DNA of 64,000 nt, taken from the NCBI GenBank assembly GCA_036898135.1, contig CM072522.1:5322151-5386150 (forward strand), written 5' to 3'. The translations under genes and the position numbers were made by a program. Below, in pieces: positions 1 through 10,125 of the stretch. Every line of letters starts with the position of its first letter. The stretch's first letter is position 1. The notes below the pieces were generated by a model, which was not told the origin of the DNA, searched no databases, and was given only the letters and a program-made list of their open reading frames with translations. This stretch comes from Oncomelania hupensis. Its lineage: Eukaryota > Mollusca > Gastropoda > Littorinimorpha > Pomatiopsidae.

Positions 1-2
1 TG

Positions 3-455
3 GAGAAGAACAGCTGGAATTTTTCGTGGTTACAAGAGACGGTACAATTGAAGTGGAGCGAGAAGGAGAAAACGAAGTCACTTGGTAACACAATTTCAAA
101 GATCAACGAGCCTGGAAAAGCAGTGTGCTCTCTGTGTGAAAATGTCATAAAATACGAAATATTTTCTGTTTATCCTGAGTATGGAGGACATACAGTACGG
201 CATCTCTTGAACAAGAAGCTTTCTCCACGCAGCAAGATTGTGTCATCTGCAAAGTCTGTTGGTATAATGTGGTCTCACGTAGAGGGAAAAAATGCGCCAC
301 CAGCTACATGGAAGCCCAATCATTTTGTCATGTGTTTGCCAGGACAGCAAGGGCAGCCTTCAGGTTTAACTGTGGGAAGAACAGTCAAAGTTGGCAGCAA
401 GAGAAAGAACAATGCAGACATCAGGTCTTTCTTGAAGAAATCTAAACTTCAGTAA
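3..455 (+). CDS. Partial zinc-finger-like protein, C-terminal end (5' end outside window)
   Basis: The frame is open from the window edge and stops with TAA at 453-455, so the beginning of the protein lies upstream. A C-x2-C pair (residues CSLCENVIKY) is followed about 20 residues later by HTVRHLLNKK. This looks like a BED-type finger as found at the N-terminus of many hAT or ZMYM-like proteins. The tail is basic (KVGSKRKNN, then KKSKLQ). Downstream at about 595-715 there is a GC-rich block of the kind found near hAT ends, so this may be the end of a TE protein rather than a host exon. Family assignment is by pattern only, and there is no usable ATG for the visible part. Confidence 0.4.
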   Translation, partial: EKNSWNFSWLQETVQLKWSEKEKTKSLGNTISKINEPGKAVCSLCENVIKYEIFSVYPEYGGHTVRHLLNKKLSPRSKIVSSAKSVGIMWSHVEGKNAPPATWKPNHFVMCLPGQQGQPSGLTVGRTVKVGSKRKNNADIRSFLKKSKLQ

Positions 456-594
456 CTTGCTGCATTTCCAGCTTTTCCAGTAAGTGCCCAAAGTGACAGA
501 ATAATCAATGTGTAATCTGTAAAATTAGAAGTTCTTGTCCAACATATTAACACTTTAAAGGCACTAGGAGAGGCCAGATTTGTGTCTCAGAATG

Positions 595-718
595 CAGGAA
601 ATGTGTTGGCGGCCGGGCCTCAGCCCCGGACCCCGCTGGGGGAGCTTACGGCGCTCCCCCAGGCCCCCTAGACCGCAAGGTGCTTCGGCCCTTCGGGCCT
701 CGCAATGCGTGACTCCAA
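595..718. repeat. GC-rich TE subterminal block
   Basis: This block contains runs such as GCCCCGGACCCCGCTGGGGG and a CTTCGGCCCTTCGGGCC motif. Similar blocks (GGGGGCATGCCCCCGGACCC type) sit inside the hAT ends at 25060-25162 and 35155-35190. The composition is quite unlike the AT-rich surroundings. I take it as a fragment of a hAT-type end; no matching TIR was found here. Confidence 0.4.
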
Positions 719-727
719 AAAAAAGTT

Positions 728-1111
728 TCAGTATTTTTCAATATGTTTGTGCAAGGTGAAAGTTGCCCAATCCTCTGAGAGCCAAGGGCATGTCAGCATA
801 CTGGGCTTTGACAATTCTATGCAATTTGACAACAAAGTAGGAAGCTTCACTGGTTTCCATTTGATGGCTATCTTGAGGATGTGATTCATTGATTCACAGT
901 TATTGTTCATTCATTGTTGAGGTAGTTGTTTATACATCTTTCCTGGCTGAAATATATATCTTTTCATGACTGGTAGAAGTTTTTCTTGAAGATACGGCAG
1001 AAACTGTATAATGAGTTTGTCGCACTTGTCAATAGCTGCCTCAGACTTCTCATTAAAAGTAGAAGTTCTCTGCACAGACAAGCCCTTTCTTGCCAAAGAT
1101 ATATCCCACAA
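728..1111 (-). pseudogene. MULE-like transposase fragment, one in-frame stop
   Basis: Read on the minus strand from 1111 to 728 in one frame, the sequence gives a run ending GKMYKQLPQQ, a TGA at 913-911, then NNNCESMNHILKIAIKWKP. The N-N-C-E-S-M-N-H-xLK pattern followed by KWKP is what I associate with the C-terminal part of MULE-like transposase proteins annotated in molluscs and cnidarians. No catalytic residues are contained in this piece. A second piece of what looks like the same protein type lies at 3874-4128 on the same strand, upstream in gene order. The intervening 1243-3690 is a repeat with a Tc1 element inside it. The gene therefore seems to have been split by insertion and is dead. 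Confidence 0.5.
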
Positions 1112-1242
1112 TATCCATCTTCACTTTATGGCTGGTTCCTACTTTATTTTGATGCTGTCTTCCAGGTTACGGATGCAGAGTATGAATGAAGCATTAAGGA
1201 AGCATCACTATATGGCTTTTGTCATCGCCTATCTGTTCATGA

Positions 1243-1778
1243 TGCGTCATAAATAGTCCAAAAATGACATCAAAACATTTTGTCTGTCCGCTGTCTGTCT
1301 GCAAAACTTGGAATTGGATTAATATCTCAGAACCTATTTCAACTATTGCAACCAAACTTAATAAGATAATGTACACCCATGAGACCTCAAAAATGGTCAG
1401 TGAATGAAACTTTACTTCAAGGTCAAGGTCACAGGTCAACCAATTTTTGACATTTCCTTGCTTTTTCTAGATTATTAATATTAAAATTATGATTCTTTGA
1501 TGCATGATAGATAAAATTAGACACACGTACTATACAAATTTGGTCAACCTCTCTCCGAGGTAAAGATCGCTGGAGCGGTCAAAGTCAGTTAATATAGGTA
1601 CTTTGAAGTTACCTTGAAAATATTAGAGATAGTCCAAACTTGTATTTAGAGATGATAGATTGATCTTTCATATATGTTCCGCTTTTGCGTTGATGTTGAA
1701 GGTCAAGGTCATTTTAGGCCTTGCCAAATACAACAAAAAGGTCATACAGTGGAAGGGCTGGTTTATTTAACTCATATA
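1243..1778. repeat. AGGTCA-rich dispersed repeat, left half (split by Tc1)
   Basis: This stretch aligns by eye with 9270-9830: TAAATAGTCCAAAAAT, CCTATTTCAACTAT, CATGAGACCT, AGAGATGATAGATTGATCTTTC and other blocks occur in the same order. It is non-coding and contains TTCAAGGTCAAGGTCACAGG at 1416. The repeat stops at the TA of the Tc1 element and resumes at 3393. Confidence 0.75.
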
Positions 1779-2106
1779 TTACTCAAAATAATTGAAGGGC
1801 CACTCTCATATTTCATTTAGTTTAATTATTTTTTGCTGCTATCAATAATATCGCTTATATTGCTTATTTCAAAACTTATCCTGTACAGTAACATTCAAGA
1901 CAATCTTATTCTGACAAGTAATCACATGTGTGAGTTTTGAACTTTCTGCACTGAGTTGAAAAACAAACCCAATTTTTACCAAAAAAATGACCCTAATTTA
2001 CTGTTGTCTTGCTAATAAAGCAAAATTTTCAACATTAAAAAGTGATTTGCACACGAAAGGCTTGCATTTTGTGAGTTCAGTTCAACAATCTGCGCTTTTT
2101 TCTGGG

Positions 2107-2114
2107 TATAAATG
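2107..2114 (+). promoter_or_regulatory. Putative TATA box of the Tc1 transposase
   Basis: TATAAATG lies about 30 bp upstream of the transposase ATG at 2141. A 9-bp deletion removes it in the second Tc1 copy, near 62240. Function is inferred from sequence and position only. Confidence 0.4.
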
Positions 2115-2140
2115 GCAGCGCTTTTGCTGCTTTTCTAACC

Positions 2141-3169
2141 ATGCCCCCAAGGCGACGATTGACTGATGCGGATAGAGGCAGAGCTATTGCATGGCTTCAG
2201 GAAGGGGTGGGGGTGAGAGAAGTTGGCAGGCAGCTGGGAGTGTCCCACTCCGTTGTCCAAAGGCTGCGGGAGCGCTTTAACAACACTGGAAGCGTCCAAG
2301 AACCAAGAAGGTCCGGACGCCCCCGCGTTACCACTGCAAGACAAGACCATTTCATCACCCTGTCAGCTCTGAGGATGAGGTCCGCTACAGCAAACACCAT
2401 CAGAAGACAGCTTCACGCAGCCAGCAATGTTAACGTCAGCGACCAGACAATTAGCAACCGTCTACACGAGGCAAACCTGTGATCAAGACAACCAGCAGTA
2501 CGGCCTTTGCTCACCCCAGCTCACCGTGCAGCGCGTTTGGCCTGGGCTCGGCGTCATTTGGTGTGGACTAGGCAACATTGGTCAAGGGTGCTCTTTACAG
2601 ACAAGTCTCGGTTCTCCTCGTCTTTAAACGACCGTCGAGTGAATGTTTGGAGGCTTCCACGGGAGCGTTTTGCTGATGCGACGGTGCGCGAGCATGACTG
2701 CTTTGATGGTGGATCTGTCATGATGTGGGGTGGCTTCGCATTAAACTTCAGAACACCCCTGCTCCAAATTCATGGCAACTTAAACGGTATTGGCTACAGG
2801 GATGACGTCCTACAACCTAGGGTTCTCCCAGCTCTGCGGGCCATTGGGGAAGGTGCCATACTACAGGACGATAATGCCAGACCCCACCGAGCGCGTATCG
2901 TCAATGACTTCTTGCAGCAACAGCACGTCATAAGGATGGATTGGCCGGCTCGATCACCCGATTTGAACCCCATAGAACATCTGTGGGATGTCTTGGGTCG
3001 ACAGACATGGGCAAACCTCCCTCCAGGAGCTAACCTTGAAGTTCTGGCCCAAGTTCTCCAGCAAGAGTGGTTGGCCATCCCAGGAAACATCCTCCATAAC
3101 CTGATACGGTCCATGAGACAACGATGCCAAGACTGCATTGATGCAAACGGTGGCCACATCCGATACTGA
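2141..3169 (+). pseudogene. Tc1-family DD34E transposase, one nonsense mutation
   Basis: The frame is continuous from ATG 2141 to TGA 3167-3169 apart from a TGA at 2480-2482. The other copy has CGA at this place, so the change fits CpG deamination. The N-terminus holds the paired helix-turn-helix (GRAIAWLQEGVGVREVGRQL) and a GRPR-type hook (SGRPRVTT). Catalytic residues are visible: D in LFTDKSRF, D in QDDNARPHRAR, and E in LNPIEHLWD. The spacing of 34 residues between the second D and the E defines Tc1. The protein would cut and paste the element at TA sites. Length (about 342 codons) is normal for Tc1. Confidence 0.93.
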
Positions 3170-3392
3170 CTCTATAGATTTTTGGTTTCTAAAGTTTTGA
3201 TTTTGTAAATGAGGGGTATGTCCAGTTAAATTGAATTTACTCGAATTTTAAGCGACTGATGTCTAAAAGCTTTTTTGTTATTGATGCAGAAATGATAGCA
3301 ATAAAATATGATGAACTAATAAATTGAATTCATGTTTCTGATTTAAAGAGAGACCCATATGTCCAAATGGTCCTTGTATTATTTTTTAGTAG

Positions 3393-3690
3393 TATAGTAT
3401 GCAAAAACTGGGTTATTTGAGCAGACATGCATAAGAGGACCGTTCTTTTGGCATAATACAACTTTTGCTGTAGTTTACTTCATAGTACACGAGTGTATTT
3501 GGAACCAGAGGTCAAAGGAATCTCAAGGTTAAGGTCATAGATCAAAGTCAGCATTATTTTAATTTTAATGCCACCGTTTCATTTTGTTTTTCCTGGGCAC
3601 TCATTTTCATGTTAAATATTGCGAGTTCTATAAGGAGCATGTGAGTCATTATATGGGCTTTGCCCTTCTAGTTTGCATCTGACCCAGTAA
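3393..3690. repeat. AGGTCA-rich dispersed repeat, right half
   Basis: This continues the repeat interrupted at 1778. GGGTTATTTGA, ACAACTTTTGCTGTAGTTTA, GATCAAAGTCAG and CACTCATTTTCATGTTAAAT match 9855-10100 in order. It is non-coding. Confidence 0.75.
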
Positions 3691-3789
3691 CGAGGTCACT
3701 GATGATAAGCTAAGTTCCAAAGAGTATCCAGTTTTCCTTGAAGGTTGACAAAAAAACAAAAAAACAATTCAAGCGAGACTGTCCTCAAC

Positions 3790-3888
3790 AATTTTGGGTT
3801 CTTGTAAACAATGACTGTCAAGAATGTTTAGGTATTGACAGAACCTTCAACCTCAGGGAATGCTACTTTACAGTCACTGTTTGTCTTT
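3790..3888 (+). pseudogene. MULE-like transposase fragment, inverted piece
   Basis: On the plus strand a short open stretch reads GIDRTFNLRECYFTVTV. It resembles the first catalytic-Asp region of MULE-type transposases (VDxTFNLG...VT). In an intact gene this would follow the segment encoded at 3874-4128, but that segment is on the opposite strand. The two pieces converge and overlap slightly, so an inversion has occurred. The match is short, so confidence is limited. Confidence 0.4.
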
Positions 3889-4128
3889 CATCTGGTGCTT
3901 TGTGTACAACATGAACCCTGTTGGCTTACCTTGGATATGTACGATGTCCTGTATGAATGGATTCTCGCCGTACATTCTCATCATGGTTTGAATGTGATCA
4001 GAATTTTGTCGATAATCAATTTCCTGGCCAGCCTGTGCACATGCTTTACGCTGTGTTGTCTGTTTGATGTTGTAGATCTGCTTTAAGTTTCGTGGGCACT
4101 GGCCCGATCCATTTAGCAGCCGATCATT
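3874..4128 (-). pseudogene. MULE-like transposase fragment, N-terminal side
   Basis: Reading the minus strand from 4128 gives an open run containing CPRNLKQIYNIKQTTQRK, then FIQDIVHIQGKPTGFMLYT, stopping at a TGA after KDKQ. The 'PRNxKQxxN' and 'FVQxVxxxGKxPxxxLYT' patterns recall the region before the MULE domain in widespread invertebrate transposase-like proteins. Upstream is a stop at 4129-4131, so the piece is isolated. It is the N-terminal counterpart of 728-1111 on the same strand. Confidence 0.5.
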
Positions 4129-4139
4129 TTACAGGTTGA

Positions 4140-4589
4140 ATGGCTTTTTCCATGAAATATTGCTTTCTTTCAATGCATTTTTGACTTCTGGTCCAGTTTT
4201 CAGCCTTATGGGTGTTGCCGCAGACACTGGGAATTTGGAAGAAAGCCAAGGTATTCCACAACTATGTAAAGTGGGAGTTTTACGTTAAATTAAATATTTA
4301 TATATATATAACTCTGAATAATCTAATGAAATTAGTGTGTGCGTGTGGCTTTCTGACGTTCAGTATAAAGGTGTATGTTCTATCTCTGTTTACTCTACTC
4401 TTCCATCCACCACCACACACATGCTTACAAACAAGGACAAAGACTACACAGTTATCTCTCTTTGCCCTTCTGTTTCACTATTTTCTCACTCGTTCATATA
4501 CAACAACATTAAATCATACAATTCGTAAACATACACGCAAGTTCAAGATAGTCAATAAGTGGCTTATAGGCTAATATACAAATCACAGC
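4140..4589. other. Gene-free stretch
   Basis: AT-rich sequence with a short TA run near 4300. I see no domain, tRNA or clear repeat. The open frames present carry no recognisable motif. Confidence 0.5.
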
Positions 4590-4604
4590 ACTTATTCAAG
4601 AACA

Positions 4605-5530
4605 TTCTAGCCACTGTGATGGGTTGCCGCCCAGTCTCCGATAGACGCATTACCGTCCGCCTGAGAGCAGCCCCTTTCAACATCACCATCATCCAGGCCT
4701 ATGCCCCAACATCAGACTAAGACGACAGCGAAGTGGAGGATTTTTATGAAAATCTACAGGCGGTCCTTGACCAAGTGCCAAAGAAGGACATAGTCATAGT
4801 GCAAGGCGACTGGAATGCCAAGGTTGGCCAAGATGCGCACCACAACTGGGGAGACACATGTGGACCCCACTGCAACGAGACAAATGACAGGGGTCTGAGA
4901 CTCTTGGAGTTTGCCAGATACAACAATCTGGTACTGGCAAACACGCTTGGTCTCCACAAAAACTCCAGACGATGGACATGGCACAGTCCCGGCGGGGAGC
5001 ATCACAACCAAATAGACTACATCATGGTCAAGAAACGCTTCAGATCAAGCATCAACATTGGCAGGACATGCACTTTTCCAGGAGCAGACATCGGAAGTGA
5101 CCACGATCTCGTGATGATGTCTTTCCGGCTCCACTTGAAGAGAGTAAATACAGCAAAGTGCACTAGACTGAAGTTCGACCTGGACAAACTGCAAGACCTG
5201 GAGGTGGCAGAACTATTTCAGGCCACAATTGGAGGGACATTTGCACCACTGCTCATTTTGGGGACTGGTGAAGTAGATTTCAACACCATGACCACCACCT
5301 TCAACTCAGCTATGACAGATGCCGCCACTGAGATCCTTGGCAAGCACCGACCAAAGAAGAAGCCGTGGATTACACCTGAACTCTTGGATCTGTGTGATAA
5401 ACGAAGAGAAATAAAAAAGAAAAAGAACACCTCACAGGAGCTGATGTCTACCGAAAAATCAACAATGACATCCGAAAAGGCATGCGCACAGCAAAGGAGA
5501 ACTGGACAGAAAATCAATGCCAGGAAATAG
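4605..5530 (+). pseudogene. LINE APE-type endonuclease region (RTE copy 1)
   Basis: The frame includes FNITIIQAYAPTSD, a TAA, then an open run with GDWNAKVG (4806-4829), ETNDRGLRLLEFARYNNL, HNQIDYIMV and SDHDLVMM (5096 onward). These are the conserved blocks of apurinic/apyrimidinic-type endonucleases of LINEs, in the version found in 'craniofacial development protein 2'-like predicted genes. The domain would nick the target DNA to prime reverse transcription. The C-terminal linker (PWITPELLDLCDKRREIKKK) also matches the RTE type. The reading continues in another frame from about 5482. Confidence 0.85.
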
Positions 5531-7195
5531 AAAACAGTCTGAACAAGAACAACAGCAAGAAGGCCTACCAGACTGTGAAGCGGCTGACAAGTGTCAAACA
5601 GCCCAAAGTCTCCACGATCCAAAGCAAGTCTGGCATATGCCTTACAGAAGAACAAGAAGTCTTGGACAGATGGACAGAGTACTGCTCTGACCTTTACAAC
5701 CATACACCAAATGGAGACCAATCAGTTCTAGCATGTCCCGAGAACCGAGAAGAAGAAGAAATCCTCCCAATTCTCCGGGAAGACGTTGAGGCAGCAGTGC
5801 AATCGCTAAAGAAATGGAAGTCAGTGGGAGTGGACAACATACCTGCGGAACTGCTACAAGCAGGAGGAGAAGCGATGATTGATGCCCTCACCATTATCTG
5901 TAACAAGATCTGGCAGAGTGGGGAGTGGCCTATAGCATGGACCCAGTAGCTTGTCATCACTCTTCCCAAAAAAGGTAACCTTCAGGAGTGTGAAAATTAC
6001 CGCACCATCAGCCTCATCAGCCATCCCAGCAAGGTCCTCCTGAAAATAATTCTCAACAGGTTGAAACCCCAAGCTGAACAAATCATAGCTGAAGAACAAG
6101 CAGGATTCAGGGCAGGGCGAAGTACCACTGAACAGATTTTCAACCTCAGAATAATCTGTTAAAAATACCTACAGCACCAACAACATCTATATCATGTGTT
6201 CATAGACTTCAAGAAGGCGTTTGACCGAGTCTGGCATGCAGCTCTATGGGCAACAATGAAAGTGTACATCAGCCCTAAAATTATTGAAGTCATCAAAAGC
6301 CTCTATGACAAGGCTACCAGTGCAGTCCTCCACAACAGCGCCATCGGGAACTGGTTCAGAACAACAATCGGTGTGCGTCAAGGATGCCTACTCTCTCTAA
6401 CACTCTTCAACATCTTCATAGAGCGCATCATGTTAGATGCTCTTGCAGATCATGAAGGCACAGTCAGCATAGGGGGTAGAGCAATCTTCAATCTTCGTTT
6501 TGCAGATGACATTGATGGATTGGCTGGAGAGGAACAAGAACTTGAACAGCTGGTACAGAGGCTTGACACCACCTCCAGAGCTTATGGAATGGAAATAAGT
6601 GCAGAGAAGACCAAAATGATGACCAACAACACCAATGGCATCAACACGGACAACACTGGGTCCCGACAGGAAGTCCTCTCCAGGATCGCACAAACAACTG
6701 CTACCCTGACAAGGTTGAAGCCCATTTGGAAAGACAGGACCATCAGTCTACATTCCAAAGTAAGACTGCTGTGCTCCCTTGTCATCTCCATCTTCCTATA
6801 TGCTTGCGAAGCATGGACCCTCACAGCAGATCTCCAACGAAGAATACAAAGCATGGAGATAAAGTGCTACAGAAGACTTCTGGGCATTTCCTATACCCAA
6901 CACATCACCAACGACGAAGTCCGACAGACCATCACACAAGCCATTGGACAACACGATGACCTGCTCACAGTGGTGAAGAAACGGAAACTCCGATGGTATG
7001 CAGATCATCGGGCCTTGCAAAGACTATTTTGCAAGGCACAGTGCAAGGAGGTAGAAGAAGAGGGAGACCGAAAAAGAGGTGGGAGGACAACATTCGAGAA
7101 TGGACTGGTTTGACACTGAGCGAAGCCATCAGGGCTGCTGAGGACAGAGAAAGATGGAGTATGCTGGTTAAACGATCATCTGTGATGCCCCTACG
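5482..7195 (+). pseudogene. LINE reverse transcriptase and C-terminal region (RTE copy 1)
   Basis: Blocks in order are KAYQTVKRLT, VDNIPAELLQAGGEAMIDAL, a TAG, NYRTISLISHPSK, EEQAGFRAGRSTTEQIF, a TAA, FIDFKKAFDRVWHAALW, GVRQGC and FADDIDGLAGEE (catalytic FADD at 6498-6509). The C-terminal part has ISIFLYACEAWTLTADLQ and, after a frameshift near 7000, LAKTILQGTVQGGRRRGRP and KKRWEDNIREWTGL. Compared with the inverted copy, about 25 codons around the 'FKYLGAIVSE' block are missing near 6650. Catalytic residues are kept, but the gene cannot make a full protein. Confidence 0.88.
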
Positions 7196-7410
7196 ACCTC
7201 CGGGTTACAGGATAGGATACTCGGATAGGATAGGATGTGTTGGGTATAGGAAATGACTAGAAATTTTCTGTAGCACCTCATCTCTATGCTTTGTATTCTT
7301 CGTTGTAGATCTGCTGTGAGGGTCCATGCTTCGCAAGCATATAGGAAGATGGAGATGACAAGGGAGCGCAGCAGTCTTACTTTGGAATGTAGACTGATGG
7401 TCCTGTCTTT

Positions 7411-8318
7411 TCAAATGGGCTTCAACCTTGTCAGGGCAGCAGTTGTTTGTGCGATCTTGGAGGGGACGTCCTGTCGGGACCCATTCTCTGATACAATGGC
7501 TCCTAAATATTTGAAGCTATGCACTGTGTTGAGGGATTGGCCTTGGACTTTGATGTCTGTGTTGATGCCATTGGTGTTGTTGGTCATCATTTTGGTCTTT
7601 TCTGCACTTATTTCCATTCCATAAGCTCTGGAGGTCGTGTCAAGCCTCTGTACCAGCTGTTCAAGTTCTTGTTCCTCTCCAGCCAATTCATCAATATCAT
7701 TGATATCAATGAATCAATATCAATGAATCAATATCATTCGCAAACCGAAGGTTGGAGATTGCTCTACCCCCTATGCTGACTGTGCCTTCGTGATCTGCAA
7801 GGGCATCTGACATGACGCGCTCAAGGAAGATGTTGAAGAGTGTTAGAGAGAGTACTCAGTAGGCATCCTTGACGCACACTGATTGTTGTTCTGAACCAGT
7901 TTCCGATGGCGCTGTTGTAGAGGACTGCACTGGTAGCCTTGTCATACAAGCTTTTGAAGACTTCAATAATTTAAGGGCTGATGTTGTACACTTTCATTGT
8001 TGCCCATAGAGCTGCATGCCAGACTCGGTCAAACGCCTTCTTGAAGTCTATGAACACATGATATAGATGTTGTTGGTGCTGTAGGTATTTCACACAGATT
8101 ATTCTGAGGTTGAAAATCTGTTCAGTGGTACTTCGCCCTGCCCTGAATCCTGCTTGTTCTTCAGCTATGATTTGTTCAGCTTGGGGTTTCAACCTGTTGA
8201 GTATTATTTTTAGGACCTTGCTGGGATGGCTGATGAGGCTGATGGTGCGGTAATTTTCACACTCCTGAAGGTTACCTTTTTTGGGAAGAGTGATGACAAG
8301 GTCCATGGTGTAGGCCAC
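7411..8318 (-). pseudogene. Reverse transcriptase fragment of RTE copy 2
   Basis: On the minus strand, LVITLPKKGNLQECENYRTI, FNLRIICVKYLQHQ and FIDFKKAFDRVW appear in one frame (8318-7971). A later frame (7686-7411) has EEQELEQLVQRLDTTSRAYG and SFKYLGAIVSENGSRQDV. The FKYLG block is present here and deleted in copy 1, so the copies are independent insertions. Frameshifts and the altered FADD motif show it is dead. Confidence 0.85.
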
Positions 8319-8419
8319 TCCCCACTCTGCCAGATCTTGTTAAAGATAATGGTGAGGGCGTCAATCATCACTTTTCCTCCTGCTTGAAGCAATTCTGCGG
8401 GTATGTTGTCCACTCTCGT

Positions 8420-8996
8420 TGTTACACTCGATGTTGGTTTTGTTTTTATCAGTAGTTGATTCAGCCCCATTGCTTGAATCTTCCTGATAAGTGTAACTCG
8501 GATTCGTTTATCCACGCAACCTGTTCACTCAGCAACAAGGCAGAAGTCGTCGTATGAAGCTTTCCAACTTTATTCAGCGTACATCAACAACTGCATACAA
8601 TCGCTCAATCGCTTTTCACTTTTTTTCCTCTACAATTCTCTCTACTTTCAACTCTCTTTTGAAACAGTGCGGCACATATATAGCCTCTCTATACTCCAGA
8701 AAAATTTAGAACACTCCAGCGTGACGCACCACAACCAATCAAAATAGACTTCATCACTGTCTTACGTCATACAGTCCAAGAATTTTCTAAGCTATCTACA
8801 ATAATCGCGAAGATTCGATCGATAGTAATCAAGCAACTCTAGAGAATTCTCCAATAATATCGACCAACGAAAATTATCAACATTATATCAAGCTTCTTCT
8901 AACAACACAAAATTAAATCAAAGGTAAATACATTCTGTTATTGAATGCTTTGCAAAACAAAACTATCGGATCTATTGTGCGCGTTTCAACGTAACA
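8420..8996. mobile_element. Solo LTR, family A copy 1
   Basis: The 577-bp segment begins TGTTACACTCG and ends CAACGTAACA, with a short terminal inverted repeat (TGTTAC/GTAACA) as LTRs have. It interrupts RTE copy 2, whose sequence resumes exactly on the other side. The flanking 5-mers are CTCGT (8415-8419) and CTCGC (8997-9001), a target duplication with one change. A TATATA-like box lies near 8677. The second copy is at 17275-17911. No internal region is attached, so this is a recombination product. Confidence 0.85.
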
Positions 8997-9269
8997 CTCG
9001 CTGACTTCCCTTTCTTCAGCGATTGCACTGCTGCCTTAACTTCTTGGAGAATTGGGAGGATTTCTTCTTCTTCTCTGTTCTGGGGACATGCTAGAACTGA
9101 TGGGTCTCCGTTTGTGGTTGTGGTGTGTGGTTGTAAAGGTCAGAGCAGTATTCTGTCCATCTGTCAAAGACTTCTTGTTCGTCTGTAAGGCTATACAACC
9201 CACCCACCCCCCTCCCACACACACATCCCCCAATTTTTTTCCAGATTTGTGCAAATCTGTGTAAGACGA

Positions 9270-10125
9270 GTCCTAAATAGTCCAAAAATTACATTTTAAA
9301 CAAATGTGTCGGGTCTGTCAATCTGTCTGTCCGCCCGCCACCATGTGTGCAAAATTTGCAAGTGACTTAACCTATTTCAACTATAACAGCCAAACTTGGT
9401 AAGATGGTGTATGGCCATGAGACCTTGAAAATGATCAGTGAATGAATGACTTCACTTCAAGAAGGTCACAGACAACAAATGTTAGTGAAAAAATAACAAT
9501 TTTTCACAAAATTTCACTTTTTGTAAAAAGGTAATATTGAACTTATGATTCTTTGATGCATAATACATTTCAATAAGACACATATACATGCAAATTTGGT
9601 CACCCTTGTTCCAAGTTCCTGGAGCTGTCCAAAGTCAGTTGATGTGGGTACTTTGAAGTGACCTTGACCCTAAACTATGAGATATGAAATCCACACTTGT
9701 ATTTAGAGATAATAGATTGATCTTTCTTTTATGTTTAGTTTTTGCTTTCATCTTGAATGTCGAGGTAATTTTAGGCATTACAAAAACATTAAACAGTTTC
9801 TGATCATACAATGGAATTTCTCTATATATGAGACATAGCATGGAACTTTGGGTTATTTGATCATACATGAGCATAAGAGGTCATGAGGTCAAGGTCATCC
9901 CAGTGTTACCTTTTTTTTGGCCAATACAACTTTTGCTGTAGTTTATTTGATTGACATGAGTGCATTTGGAGCTGGAGGTCAAGGTCTAGATCATTAAAAA
10001 AGATCAAAGTCAGTATTACTTTGCATTTTAATGCCATTGTTTCGTTTCGTTGATTTTTAAGGGCACTCATTTTCATGTTAAATATTGTGTTCCATAAGAA
10101 GGATGTGAGTCATACTAAATCATTT
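9270..10125. repeat. AGGTCA-rich dispersed repeat, uninterrupted copy
   Basis: This is the least interrupted copy of the repeat at 1243-1778 plus 3393-3690. It includes GAGGTCAAGGTCATCC near 9888 and GGAGGTCAAGGTC near 9976. There is no open frame and no visible TIR. It may be part of a non-autonomous element or a LINE 5' or 3' UTR; the ends are not defined. Confidence 0.75.

Larger units (their letters stand above)
1779..3392 (+). mobile_element. Tc1-like DNA transposon, complete copy 1 (1614 bp)
   Basis: The left end (TTACTCAAAATAATTGAAGG) and the right end, read in reverse complement (CTACTAAAAAATAATACAAG), form imperfect terminal inverted repeats. TA dinucleotides flank both ends (1777-1778 and 3393-3394). 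The second copy at 61913-63502 has the same ends, which fixes the boundaries. The flanks join into one continuous copy of the AGGTCA repeat, confirming a TA-target insertion. The transposase gene inside carries a premature stop. Confidence 0.93.
4590..7237 (+). mobile_element. RTE-type LINE copy 1, 5'-truncated and mutated
   Basis: Endonuclease, reverse transcriptase and C-terminal region follow in order. The 3' end is a short GATAG/GGATAG-type tandem tail (7205-7237), typical of RTE elements, which lack poly(A). The 5' end starts inside the endonuclease. The element is non-functional because of stops at 4718-4720, 5947-5949 and about 6158-6160, frameshifts near 5500 and 7000, and an internal deletion near 6650. 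A truncated inverted copy abuts its tail. Confidence 0.85.
7238..9198 (-). mobile_element. RTE-type LINE copy 2, inverted, split by a solo LTR
   Basis: Read on the minus strand this matches copy 1 from about 5640 to 6900. It carries TDEQEVFDRWTEYCSDLYNH (9190-9130), VDNIPAELLQAGG, NYRTISLISHPSK, FIDFKKAFDRVWHAALW and a C-terminal YACEAWTLT region. It lacks both element ends. A 577-bp LTR is inserted at 8420-8996. The first catalytic Asp appears as Asn (FANDID) next to a local tandem duplication at 7686-7740. It lies tail to tail with copy 1, so the two form a long inverted repeat with a spacer of about 330 bp. Confidence 0.85.

Noticed and set aside
4337..4574. Open frames of 60-120 codons at 4212-4574
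   Set aside because: No motif, AT-rich, overlapping in two frames.
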